NCBI GenBank assembly: GCA_021521415.1
Contig: JAIQDT010005832.1
Coordinates: 87,995-151,994, forward strand
DNA length: 64,000 nucleotides
Source of the DNA: Bidens hawaiensis
Taxonomy: Eukaryota; Streptophyta; Magnoliopsida; Asterales; Asteraceae
Reading direction: 5' to 3'
Below the pieces are notes generated by a model. That model saw nothing but the letters and a program-made list of their open reading frames with translations. It ran no database searches and was not told where the DNA came from. This document shows, piece by piece, positions 46,072-57,332 of the stretch. Position numbers and translations under genes: made by a program. Position 1 is the first letter of the stretch. The number at the start of each line of letters is the position of its first letter.

Positions 46072-47338
46072 AATAAGTGACAATTTTTTTTGAAAAGACG
46101 GTATTTTATAAAAATAAATAAAAACAGTCCTAGCAAGTAGCTAGAACAAAAAGACATAAAACATTACAAATACAATAGAGGGTTCTTAAGCCACTCGATC
46201 CTAGAAATATTATATTTACGATTTCTGTTACTATACCATAAGAACGAGAAATTTAAAATTTCATCAAATATTGTTTCTTTGTTATGCCGATTCTTCTCAA
46301 ATACCAAGTCATTTCTGAATCTCCAAATAATCCACCAAGTGACAAATATAATCATCCCGATCATATCTTTCTTATGAGTTTGGACTCTTAAAGTGTCCCA
46401 CCAAGACATCAGCTCAATCGGAGCCAAAGAGGAAGACAACGGTAGGCCAAGCCAAGAAGCAACAAGACCCCAAATCCGATTAGCCACCGAGCACATACCG
46501 AAAACATGGTCAATAGACTCCTCATGATCATTACAGATAGGACATAAAGAACTCGGAATGTCTATACCCTTACTCACCAGATTGACTCTCATAGGAAGTC
46601 TCTTAAGTAACACCCCCAAGCACAAATATTAACTTTTCCAGGAAGAAATTTGAACCATATTGTCTTTCGAGCCCATGAAGGAAGAATAAAGTCATCAATA
46701 ACCTTCCTTACACCCTTAACCGTGAAGTCTGTCATATCCCCAAAACTCCAAATCCATCTATCTTGAGAATCCGTTAAACTTACATGTCCTAACTCCACCA
46801 TCAAATTATCAAATTGTTCACTTTCTCTCCCCCCCCCCCTCTAATCTCTCTTCTCCAATTCCAAGAACCACCGTCTGCCCTTTGATTAACAAAACATTGC
46901 TTGTCCATTTCCAACGCATAAAGGCGAGGATATTTGACCGCCAACGTACTACTTGTCCCCCAACAGTCTAACCAAAATCTAGTTTCTTGACCATTTCCTA
47001 TCTTTTTTTGAACAGCCGAAAGAGGAATTACTTCTAAATCGTGTAGTTTATTAAATGAGTTACACATAGATGACCACACACCCGACCCTAACCCACTATT
47101 TTCACGATAGTTAGGATTCATTTCAACTCCATATATGGCTTTGATCAACTTAACCCACACACAATTGCTATCTGAAACAAACCTCCAACGCCACTTTTGT
47201 AAAAGAGCCTTGTTAAATGCCTCCAAGGACCCAATCTCGATACCTCCTTTCTCTTTAGAGGCCAACACTTGTTTCCAAGACACCCAATGAATTTTTCTTT
47301 CGTCATTTTTAAAACCCCAATGAATAAGTGTGACAATT
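46072..47338 (-). pseudogene. 5'-truncated LINE (non-LTR retrotransposon), C-terminal RT zinc-binding region
   Basis: The minus-strand frames, broken by at least two frameshifts near 46800 and 46610, show the tail of a plant LINE ORF2. First comes WVSWKQVLASKEKGGIEIGS with ALLQKWRWRF, then WSSMCNSF and RFWLDCWG, and finally the zinc-binding region CPICNDHEESIDHVFGMC. AATAAGTGACAATT at 46072-46085 and AATAAGTGTGACAATT at 47323-47338 are the target-site duplication with a 2-bp indel. A T-run directly inside the left copy is the remnant of the poly-A tail. This is the typical product of abortive reverse transcription. Confidence 0.88.
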
Positions 47339-47712
47339 GTTTGGAGATATTTAACATAATTGACTAAGAAGACACAAAGCAACTATTTACAATATAGCAA
47401 TTAATATAAGGGATTAGTCTATCAAATAGTAATTAAGTTTTGAGATGTCTAATCAGATAATTCATAAAAAGTTTTGTTTTAATCAGGTAATTAAAGTTTC
47501 TCTTTTGTTCTAATCTTAAATATTTTACTTGTATAGCATGTAATGTAGTTTTTTTTTCATTCAATAACAATAACATTTTTCATGTATCTTTTCTGGTTAA
47601 CAATCTTCTAACAAATCACACAATCTTGATATATATAATATAATAAACAAATCAAATCTTTCTTAAAACCTATAAACTTGTTATAGGTTTCAAATCAAAT
47701 GCAGCAAAGCCA

Positions 47713-49029
47713 CTAGTGAAATGGGTTGATCACATAAGGATTATACACTTGAATCTGCAAATCATTACCACTTTCCTCATCACTTTCATCCTGAAAATAA
47801 AAATATTTATCAGACACCAAAGGTGGTGCAAGAATCACTGAAGCCTCCAACAACACTTCCCAGTTCATATTATTATCATTCGTTTCGAATCGGATCAATG
47901 CATGTTCTTGTTTCTTTTCATGGTCCTCAAACTGCACCCAATCATTAAACCTAATCAGCGGCTTCTCGTCTTCATTCGAGCTTGTTAAAGATTCGACCGT
48001 GGACGTTATTGAAGACACGGTGGAACTAGAACAAGATTGATCAGTTAACTGCCACATACCATCAAGAAAACTCTCCAAAGCCTGGATTTGAATCTCTGGA
48101 ATTCGATCAACGAATGGATACTCGTAGATTCCACAAAGGCAAACCGATTTACACCAATCGTAGAATTCGGATAGATGATCAGCTTGAACAGCAGCTTTCT
48201 TGTATACACCAAAAGCCATCATGCAGCTTCTGTAGGGTAATTGGATTAGATAATCCAATACCGAAACTATTTCGGTTCGGAAGTTATTGTAGCACGAGAA
48301 ACTGTCGCGAACGATGTATTTTAATGCGCATTGTATAAGAAAGGTTCTTGCGGCTGCCCCTTTCGGCTTGCATTCGATTACTCGATCGATTAGGGTTTGA
48401 AGTTGTGGTAAAATCTCTAGTTTGTCGCCTACACGCTTCATTTTGTCGGGAAATGTTTGAATTAGGGCTTCTTGTTCTTCGTGTTCATCGTATTCATCGT
48501 GTTCATGATGTTCATGTTCATTTGTTTCTTCGGGATCTTCGTAGAAGCATACAGAATCAATTGTGAGACAATCTAATGCTTCATTAAGGAGATTAGCATA
48601 AGATGAAATGAAATGTGTGTAATCATTGGAATTAGACGAGGAAGTGTCGCGAAAGGGGCATGGATTTAGCGACAAGTAACCGTTGGAGCGGGTCCATAGA
48701 AGCTCGGTTCGAAACGGGCTATTATAAGGCAATGCGCGAAGCAAACGGTGGAGAAGAATTAAGCATTTTAAAGCAACTCTCCAACATTTTGTCTTTGTAA
48801 ACCTTCGGGAAAAACTCGTCGCAAAAGTGCGGTAAGATGGCGGTGAGACCGCGAATATTTTTAATAGTTGGAGGACGTACCGATCACGGAGCGGTATGTC
48901 CTCAGGCGATGTCGCCTTTACGAGTATTAAATCTATGTCGCAAAAGCCTCCGACCGTGGCGATTTTTGCATAACTAACAAATGTGTTTTCTTTTATTGTT
49001 GTGTATGCTCTTTGAAACCGCCTATGCAT
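47713..49029 (-). CDS. ANTH-domain clathrin assembly protein (At1g33340-like)
   Basis: A single exon of 438 codons. The ANTH domain fills about residues 20-290: it starts AYTTIKENTFVSYAKIA, has IDLILVKATSPEDIPLRDRYV, the segment that in this family contacts phosphoinositides and clathrin adaptors, and continues WRVALKCLILLHRLLRALP. A Glu/His-rich insert (about residues 165-185) is unusual. The C-terminal tail is acidic and ends with an NPF motif (residues 435-437), which binds EH-domain proteins. The protein should help to form clathrin-coated vesicles at the plasma membrane. It lacks a signal peptide. Sequence and single-exon structure agree with the small ANTH proteins of plants. It could also be called a PICALM-type protein. 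Confidence 0.92.
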   Translation of the reverse strand: MHRRFQRAYTTIKENTFVSYAKIATVGGFCDIDLILVKATSPEDIPLRDRYVLQLLKIFAVSPPSYRTFATSFSRRFTKTKCWRVALKCLILLHRLLRALPYNSPFRTELLWTRSNGYLSLNPCPFRDTSSSNSNDYTHFISSYANLLNEALDCLTIDSVCFYEDPEETNEHEHHEHDEYDEHEEQEALIQTFPDKMKRVGDKLEILPQLQTLIDRVIECKPKGAAARTFLIQCALKYIVRDSFSCYNNFRTEIVSVLDYLIQLPYRSCMMAFGVYKKAAVQADHLSEFYDWCKSVCLCGIYEYPFVDRIPEIQIQALESFLDGMWQLTDQSCSSSTVSSITSTVESLTSSNEDEKPLIRFNDWVQFEDHEKKQEHALIRFETNDNNMNWEVLLEASVILAPPLVSDKYFYFQDESDEESGNDLQIQVYNPYVINPFH

Positions 49030-49809
49030 TGTGTTTAACTTGTTACTTGGTACACAAATGTTGTTGAAGGTTTATAAGTTGTTACATGTTAAGGTTGTTG
49101 ACATCAGACCGTTAAATACTAGGAAGATCTAACAGGCTGAAGATGTTTACTATGACAGTTGGGACAATGGACAAATGTATTGAAGTTGTCACATGATTGA
49201 CCAATTGGAATAAGGTGTCCAAATGTGACGTGTAGGATGTAATGTAGTGTGCAGGCCATGGTGAGTAACAAACTTGATGAGTTAAATAATGGTGCAGGCC
49301 TTGGTTTTTTTTTTATATTAAATAAAAAGTTGGAGACAGTGATTGTGTTGGTTATATGCTGAATTGATCGTATCATCATTTTGGAAGAGACTTGTATTTT
49401 TTTTTCTTTTATTTATTCAAGACAGTTCTTTAGCTCAAAACCGAATCGAACTAACTTACATGCACCCTAGGGGCCGAGGAAGACAACTAGAAATGCGAGA
49501 AAAGATGTGGTTGAATGATAAAGGCATAAGAGTTATAAAAAAATTGTTCTTAAGGTTAAGTCACAATTGTCACTTTCGTCTAAACAAGTTAAAAGGCAAA
49601 AGTATCCCTAACTTAATGTTAAAACATAGACGGGGTTAGAGGTTTGAACGATATTTGCAAGAATCGAAAAACCTCAAGGTTCCTGATGCCAAATAAATAA
49701 ATATATAAATAAATGATAGATGACTAAACCTCATGGACGAAAATGAGACTTTACTGTAAATGGAAAGCTAGTTAATTTTGAAGAAAACTTTAAAGAGTTT
49801 AGTTGTCAC
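49030..49809. other. Upstream region of the ANTH gene
   Basis: AT-rich, no TATA box that I trust. It ends at the 5' LTR of the copia element, 780 bp from the start codon. Confidence 0.4.
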
Positions 49810-50379
49810 TGTTGGAAAATTTGTTACGTGTGCATTAGTAGGTTGTTATGACACAACAAATGCAAACTAATAAACATTGATGAATGAGATATCGATGTGT
49901 GATTGTGTGTATTTGAAAGAAAATATTATAGTGGTGTATCCCACATTGGTGAGATGAAAAACTTGTGCCTTGTTTTTCCTCTATAAATAGAGAGGTAAAC
50001 TAAGTTGCAACACACACCAAACCTTACACACAACACAAGCATTGTTGCAAGGTTTTTTCAACTTCTTCTTCTTCTACATTTCTGGTTTCTTTTATTCAAA
50101 CCTTTTTCAGGTTTACGGTTAACTCCGACAGTACTACTGCTCCGGCTGTTGTACCCTGGGAAACAACGAGTTTTCTTGGGAGACTCGAAATATTGTTTTA
50201 AGGGCCCCGTGTTCAACACGATTCTCAGCCAAACCGTTTACATTTTTTTTTTGTATTGTATTTGGTTTATTTCTTTGATTCTGTATTGTATTTCATATTC
50301 TTGTATTGTATTGTATAAGTAATAAAACTATTTGTTAATTTTCTGTTTATTTACTCAATTCACGAATTCGGTTCCTACA
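49810..50379 (+). repeat. 5' LTR of copia element
   Basis: Starts TGTTGGAAAATTTG, has CTCTATAAATAGAG as TATA region near 49980, and contains a TTGTATTGTATT-rich R-U5. The bases after the LTR (ATCTTAAAAC) do not match the usual initiator-Met primer site. Confidence 0.9.
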
Positions 50380-50408
50380 ATCTTAAAACAATATTTTTAA
50401 AACCGTTT

Positions 50409-50860
50409 CGTGAAAACTTTGTTTAAATTTTCAGAAACTATTCTGTTTTGATCCAAACCAGTTTTGTTTCAAAATAGTATATGTTTTAAAAACAGTTTTT
50501 TCTTTTCTGTTTTGGTCTCAGAATCAAGAATTGGATCTTCAAAGTTGGACTTAGACAGATTCGTTCTTGGTTTAACATTCTGAAATCAGAAAAGGCTCCT
50601 TTTTGGGCTGTTTTTGGCTATCTAGCACGAGATAGCTTATCGTGAAAACTTTGTTTAAATTTTCAGAAACTATTCTATTTTGATCCAAACCAGTTTTGTT
50701 TCAAAATAGTATATGTTTTAAAAACAGTTTTTCTTTTCTGTTTTGGTCTCAGAATCAAGAATTGGATCTTCAAAGTTGGACTTAGACAGATTCGTTCTTG
50801 GTTTAGCATTCTGAATCAAAAAAAGCTCCTTTTTTTTGGCTGGTTTTGTTATCTCGCACG
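50409..50860 (+). repeat. Direct duplication of about 232 bp in the copia leader
   Basis: The stretch beginning CGTGAAAACTTTG at 50409 begins again at 50641 and stays nearly identical for about 190 bases. GATAGCTTATCG-like and GCACGAGATA motifs follow each copy. Confidence 0.85.
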
Positions 50861-51044
50861 AGATAAAGCTATCTCGCACGGGATAAATTTATCTGGCAAA
50901 TTTCAGAATTTTCTGAATTTTTTTTTCTAAGTTACTAACTTGGTCTGTTTTCTGTGTGCGAGAACGACAGGACCAACCCCAAACACTTCTAATGCTACCC
51001 CTGATGTCTATTTGACCACCCCAGCCAATGTGGGAGCGACCACA

Positions 51045-54000
51045 ATGGCTAACCATGCTGAAAAACCCGAAAAGTTCACGGGTGTCCACTTTAAGAGGTG
51101 GCAGCAGAAAATGTTTTTCTACTTGACAACCTTGAACTTAGCACAGTTCTTGGAGAAAACAGCCCCCATACCCACTGCCCAAGATGATGCCCAAAGTGTG
51201 AGTGCTTTGGACCCTTGGAAACATTCTGAATTTCTATGTCGCAATTACGTGCTCAATGGTTTGGCGGATCCATTGTATAACGTCTATTGTGGGATAAAGA
51301 CTGCCAAAGAACTATGGGAGTCTTTAGACAAGAAGTATAAAACCGAAGATGCGGGAACAAATAAATTTGTTGTGGCCCGTTTTTTGGACTTTAAAATGGT
51401 TGACTCCAAGACTGTGATCACCCAAGTCCAAGAACTACAAATTATACTTCATGAAATTCATGCCGAGGGTATGACACTTAGTGAAACGTTCCAAGTTGCA
51501 GCCATAATTAAAAGTTGCCTCCTAGTTGGGTTGAGTTTAAGAATTATCTTAAGCACAAACGAAAGGAGATGACTATTGATGAATTAATTGTTCGTCTTTG
51601 AATTGAGGAAGACAATAAAACGGCTCAAAAATTAGCTCGTGTGGAGCCAATGGCTAAGGCCAACATGGTTGAACTTGGACAATCTTCTAAGGGGGGCATA
51701 AGGGTAAGGGTAAAATGAATAAGGGAAAGGGAAAGGTGAACCTTGGACCGAAGAAGGAGGTTGTGAAAAAGAAACCTCAATCTTCAAACTTCCAAGGTGT
51801 TTGTTACAATTGTAATGAGAATGGCTATCGTGCGAACCAATGCAAGAAGCCTAAGCGTGAGCGTGCGCATATGGTGGATGAAAATGGTGAACCGTTGGTG
51901 GAAATGATCACCGAGCTCTCGGCAATGATTGAAGAAATCAATCTTGTGGGGGACAAACCGCAAGGATGGTTCATTGATACGGGTGCGACCCGTCATGTGT
52001 GTGGTGATAAGACCCTTTTTAGCACCTTTAAGGAGGCTGCTAGTGATGCTAAGTTGTTTATGGGGAATCAAGCAACGGCCGACATCAAGGGTGAAGGGAA
52101 TGTGATCTTGAAGATGACTTCGGGAAAAGAGCTTACTTTGAGCAACACTTTGTATGTGCCCGAAATTCGTAAGAATTTGGTTTCGGGTTGGTTGCTTAAT
52201 AAGTTTGGTTTTCGTTTAGTGTTTGAGTCGGACAAGTTTGTCTTGACTAAGCGTGGAATGTATGTTGGTAAGGGCTATGCCCTCAATGGTATGTTTAAAC
52301 TTGATGTAACCGTGATTGGAAATGAAATGAATAAGGCATCTACTTCTGCTTATATTATTGAGTCTTTAAATTCAAATGTTTGGCATGGTAGATTAGGACA
52401 TGTAAATTTCAATTCACTTCGTCGCTTAATTAAATTAAAAAGCATACCAACGTTCCACATTGATACAAACTCGAAATGCGAATCATGTGTTGAATCCAAA
52501 CTTACAAGATCATCATTCAAATCGGTTGAAAGAATAACCGAAACACTTGATTTAATTCACACCGATGTGTGCAATTTAAAATTGTGCCCAACAAGAGGGG
52601 GAAACAAATATTTCATCACGTTTATTGATGATTGCTCAAAATATTGCTATGTATATTTACTTAAAAGTAAAGATGAAGCAATAGAAAAATTTATCTTGTT
52701 TAAAAATGAAGTTGAGTTACAACTTAACAAGAAAATTAAACGTGTGAGAAGCGTTCGAGGAGGTGAATACGTTTCACCATTTGCGGATTTATGCGCACAA
52801 AGTGGCATAATACATGAATTAACCCCTCCTTATTCTCCACAATCAAATGTCATGGCGGAACGAAAGAACCGTACATTGAAAGAAACGATGAATGCCATGT
52901 TGGTTAGTTCTGGGGTGAGCCATGACATGTGGGGGGATGCCATTTTAACGGCAAATTATCTTTTAAATAAGATACCTCTCAAGAATAGGGACGAGACTCC
53001 TTATAAGTTATGGAAGGGAAGAGAACTTTCGTACAAATATATGAAAGTGTGGGGGTGCCTAGCTAAAGTCACCGTACCACCTCCTAAAGCTGTTAGGATT
53101 GGTCCCAAAACTGTTGACTGCATTTTCATTGGATATGCTCACAATAGTAGTGCACATCGGTTTTTGGTACATGAATCCAAAAATCCAAATGTACACGTAA
53201 ACACTTTCATGGAGGCGAGCCCCAATATTGTCTCGTATTTTGAGCACGTGTTTCCTAAGTTAGGACACACACATGAGGCCTCATCATCACGAGCGAATGA
53301 TGTAGGTGCAAGCTCGTCAACACAAAATGACGACTTGGTTCATGAAGGAACACATGAAAGGCCCGAGACTGAGGATGGTGATTTAAGACGAAGCAAAAGA
53401 CAAAAGGTTGCAAAATCCTTTGGTCTTGACTTCGTAAGCTTTATGGTTGAAGGTGAACCTAATACCTACCATGAAGCGGTGACCTCACCTGAAGGACCTC
53501 AATGGAAAAAAGCAATCAAGAATGAAATTGATTCGATCTTACAAATCATACTTGGGAATTGGTAGATCTTCCAGTTGGTTGCAAACTACTTGGATATCGT
53601 TGGATATTCAAAAAGAAGATGAAAGCCGATGGAAGTATTAATAAATACAAGGCGAGGCTAGTGATCAAAGGTTTTAGACAAAAGGAAGGTCTAGACTATT
53701 TTAATACTTACTCACATGTAATACGTATAACCTCTATAAGGTTGGTGCTTGCAATCGCGTCTTTACGAAGTTTGGAAGTGCACCAAATGGATATAAAAAC
53801 GGCTTTTCTAAATGATGATTTGGAAGAAGAGATATACATGGAGCAACCTGAGGGTTTCTCCGCCCCTGGTCAAAAGGGCAAAGTATGCAAACTCATCAAG
53901 TCTTTGTATGGCTTGAAGCAAGCTCCAAAACAATGGCACCAAAAGTTTGACCAAGTCATGATTAGCAATGGTTTCAAAATTAATGAGTGTGATAAATGTG

Positions 54001-55004
54001 TTTATGTTAAAAACAAAAATGGAGGTTATGTTATTTTATGCCTTTATGTGGATGACATGCTTATCATTGGGAGTAATGATAAAATGGTTCAATCTACAAA
54101 AGACATGTTAAAGGCACGATATGACATGAAAGACATGGGTTTAGTTGATACTATTCTTGGAAAAAAATCATTAAAACCAAAGAAGGTCTTACTTTGAGTC
54201 AAGCACACTATGTCGACAAGATTCTTGAAAAATTCAACAAGGAAGACAAGCGAGTGGCTCGTTCTCCTGTTGACACTACTCTACATCTATGTAAAGATAG
54301 AGCTGAGCCGGTTGCTCAATTAGAGTATTCAAGAATCATTGGAAGTCTAATGTATCTCATGACATGTACGAGACCCGATTTAGCATACACGATGAGTAGG
54401 CTAAGTAGATATACTAGCAATCCAAGTGTTCAACATTGGAAAGCTATTATAAGGGTGCTTAGGTACATAAGATACACAAGAGACTATGGTTTGCATTATA
54501 CCAACCATCCAGCTGTGATCGAAGGGTATACTGATGCGAACTGGATTTCGGATATGAAAGATTCCAAATCAACAAGTGGGTACGTGTTCCTACTTGGTGG
54601 GGCAACAATATCTTGGAAATCATCCAAACAAACTATAATTGCTAGATCCACAATGGAGTCTGAATTCATTGCCTTAGACAAATCTGGGGAAGAGGCAGAA
54701 TGGTTACGTCAATTCGTGGAAGACATTCCACAATGGCCAAAGCCGTTGTCGGCCAATTTGCATACACTGTGACAGTGAGTCTGCAATTGGTAGATCTCAA
54801 CGTTCAATGTATAATGGCAAATCAAGGCATATGAGATGTAGACATAACACGATACGACAACTACTGTCAACGGGTGTTATCACGATTGACCATGTGAGGT
54901 CAGAAGATAACATTGCAGACCCGTTAACAAAAGGCTTAAGCACGGATAAATTTTATAAGTTGTCGAGAGGAATGGGACTAAAGCCCGCGATAAAGGAAGT
55001 ATGA
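51045..55004 (+). pseudogene. Broken gag-pol of copia element
   Basis: Fragments in changing frames follow the copia order. Gag is [19 protein letters not shown] and so on. The zinc knuckle is CYNCNENGYRANQC, where Tyr stands in place of the His ligand. The protease has WFIDTGATRHVCG. The integrase has WHGRLGHVN, CESC and FITFIDDCSKYC. The RT has YVDDMLIIGS and the RNase H GYTDANW. I count frameshifts near 51512, 51695, 53542, 54185 and 54770, and a TGA at 51599-51601. It therefore cannot make a working polyprotein. Confidence 0.92.
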
Positions 55005-55544
55005 GGGAAACCTAACTTAGCAGACTGGAGATCCCAAGAGCTAAGTTCAATAGGCAAACTTAACCATATGACCAGAGGCAGTCACTGTGGGGGAGTACCC
55101 CAAAACCAAAGGGAGTCTTGAACTTTCTAGTCCTTTCTCCTAGGGGAGTACCCTAAAACCAGTGACATTTGGGAGAGGTTAAGTGAAATAACCATGATGC
55201 TTTTAATGATTCATGGGAATCACCTATGTTAGAGAGAAGTGTGGTCGCTTCGAATGGAATTGTGGGGAGGTGCAATTTCCTAGAGCTCCCGCAGAACCAG
55301 GACCGTGATCCATGACCATAACGGGCACAAGAATGAGGGGTTGACCAAACCAGGGAGAGTATTGTGCGAAGGCATATTGTCGTCTACACAAATGGGGGTC
55401 TGTTCAAAGTCATCGCGACTACAAACCGCTAGGAGGCTAAGTATGCTTCACAACGGAAGGTTCAAAGGGTAACACCTACCTATCCGGCAATACTCAACTG
55501 CTGAAACTTACTTCGAAGAATCGATTTCCATTCATGTGGGGGAT
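55005..55544 (+). other. Copia 3' untranslated region and polypurine tract
   Basis: Non-coding. It contains repeated GGGGGAGTACCC and AGGGGAGTACCC motifs near 55090 and 55142. It ends with GTGGGGGAT directly before the 3' LTR, the polypurine tract. Confidence 0.75.
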
Positions 55545-56106
55545 TGTTGGAAAATTTGTTACGTGTGCATTAGTAAGTTGTTATGACACAATAAATGCAC
55601 ACTAATAGACATTGATGACTGAGATATCGATGTGTGATTGTGTGTATTTGAAAGAAAATACTATAGTGGTGTATCCCACATTGGTGGGATGAAAAACTTG
55701 TGCCTTGTTTTTCCTCTATAAATAGAGAGGTAAACTAAGTTGCAACACACACCAAACCTTACACACAACACAAGCATTGTTGCAAGGTTTTTTTAACTTC
55801 TTCTACATTTCTGGTTTCTTTTATTCGAACCTTTTTCAGGTTTACGGTTAACTCCGGTAGTACTACTACTCCGGTTGTTATACCCTGGGAAACAACGAGT
55901 TCTCTTGGGAGACTCGAAATATTGTTTTAAGGGTCCCTTGTTCAACACGATCCTCAGCTAAACCGTTTACATTTTTTTTGTATTGTATTTGGTTTATTTC
56001 TTTGATTCTGTATTGTATTTCAGATTCTTGTATTGTATTGTATAAGTAATAAAACTATTTGTTAATTTTCTGTTTATTTACTCAATTCACGAATTCGGTT
56101 CTTACA
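55545..56106 (+). repeat. 3' LTR of copia element
   Basis: Collinear with the 5' LTR, 8 bp shorter, with scattered substitutions and a loss in the CTTCTTCTT tract. Confidence 0.9.
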
Positions 56107-56373
56107 GTTACTAAAACAAAACTACGTAGCTTGCTTACAATTTACATAGGTAGTGAATTGTCTAGAAGTATAACTGTATAAGAAGTTAAAAAGAAAAAAA
56201 CACATAATACCGACCTGTTTCTAACAAACTTCTGAAAATTTTATAATATGTTAATAGTCATTTTCGGGTTGTGGGTAAAAGTTAAGATACGAGTTATGCT
56301 TGGTTCGGCAGCTAGATAGGTTACTTTCATGAACTATATTGTCAAACACTCAAATTTAATAAAATATTTCACC

Positions 56374-56418
<45 letters not shown>
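56374..56418. repeat. ATT microsatellite
   Basis: About 14 uninterrupted units. Confidence 0.9.
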
Positions 56419-56419
<1 letters not shown>

Positions 56420-56618
56420 ATCAAGACTGCAAAATCCAACCATCTTTTATTCACATCAAGTAATCAATTATTCAACCATAACCGATGGGCCAATTAATTT
56501 ACAAGTATTGAGCCCAGTGTTAATTACTTTTCCAGCCCAAAAGCAATCAAATGTCTTTACACTTTAGTTCTTTAGCCCAATTCTTGTTTTTCAGTACAGC
56601 CTTAAATTATTTTATGAC

Positions 56619-56620
<2 letters not shown>

Positions 56621-56663
<43 letters not shown>
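56621..56663. repeat. ATT microsatellite
   Basis: About 14 units, 200 bp from a similar one, in otherwise AT-rich sequence. Confidence 0.9.
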
Positions 56664-56666
<3 letters not shown>

Positions 56667-56968
56667 AAGGGAAAAAACTATAGCATTATATTATTATATT
56701 ATAAATATTGCAAGTCTTAAATTTAAATTTATTTGGTAAAACAGTTTAGTTTTAATTGACATTTGATTTTATAAAACCTAATTTTGTAAACATACATCTG
56801 TATATATTAAAGCTTGTGTATACTTTGTAAGGCTTTTCAATCGTTCTTTTCATTATATACCATTTTCATTTGACGTTCTATTTTTCTTAAAACTTGATAT
56901 TGTTGACAATTAATCTTGATTGTGTATATCGATTTCAATCCATGTTATTAAACGGAGATGTTAAAGGT

Positions 56969-57121
56969 AGCAATTTATTGAACCGAAAGCCCATACTTGA
57001 TTGGGGAATAAGGTACCGCATAGCTCTAAGAGTGGCAAGAGCAATTGCATATTTGTACGCAGAATGCCTAGAATTGATACTCTACTATGGAAAACAAAAA
57101 ACTGAGAATATACTTCTAAAT
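56969..57121 (+). pseudogene. Relic of a receptor-like kinase exon (S-domain/lectin type)
   Basis: The translation contains ILDWGIRYRIALRVARAIAYLYAECLE and then TENILLN. This matches the part of plant receptor kinases before and within the catalytic loop. Where the HCDVKP-type catalytic loop should stand it reads YYGKQKT, so the catalytic Asp is lost. Only about 50 codons remain and no other kinase subdomain is near. It is a gene fragment, not a gene. Confidence 0.7.
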
Positions 57122-57332
57122 ATAATATTTTAAACATCAGACTTTTTTATTTTTTAAGGTAATAGTTTCTTAATCTCTTTCCATAACAAACTCACAATCC
57201 AACACCTTGCTATTTCAAGAGCAAGTAATGGCCAACATAACCAAAATCTTTTAATTTCATATATAATTTTCTAATATTAAGTAATAAATAAATAAATTAA
57301 TTAAATATCCTTTCTCATCTCTTAAACCCAAC

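Larger units (their letters stand above)
49810..56106 (+). mobile_element. Ty1/copia retrotransposon, decayed (6.3 kb)
   Basis: LTRs of 570 and 562 bp (TGTTGGAAAATTTG ... CCTACA or CTTACA) flank a broken gag-pol. The flanks GTCAC (49805-49809) and GTTAC (56107-56111) are the target duplication with one change. The LTRs differ at many positions, so this is much older than the chromovirus. It lies between the ANTH and PHD genes. Confidence 0.92.
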
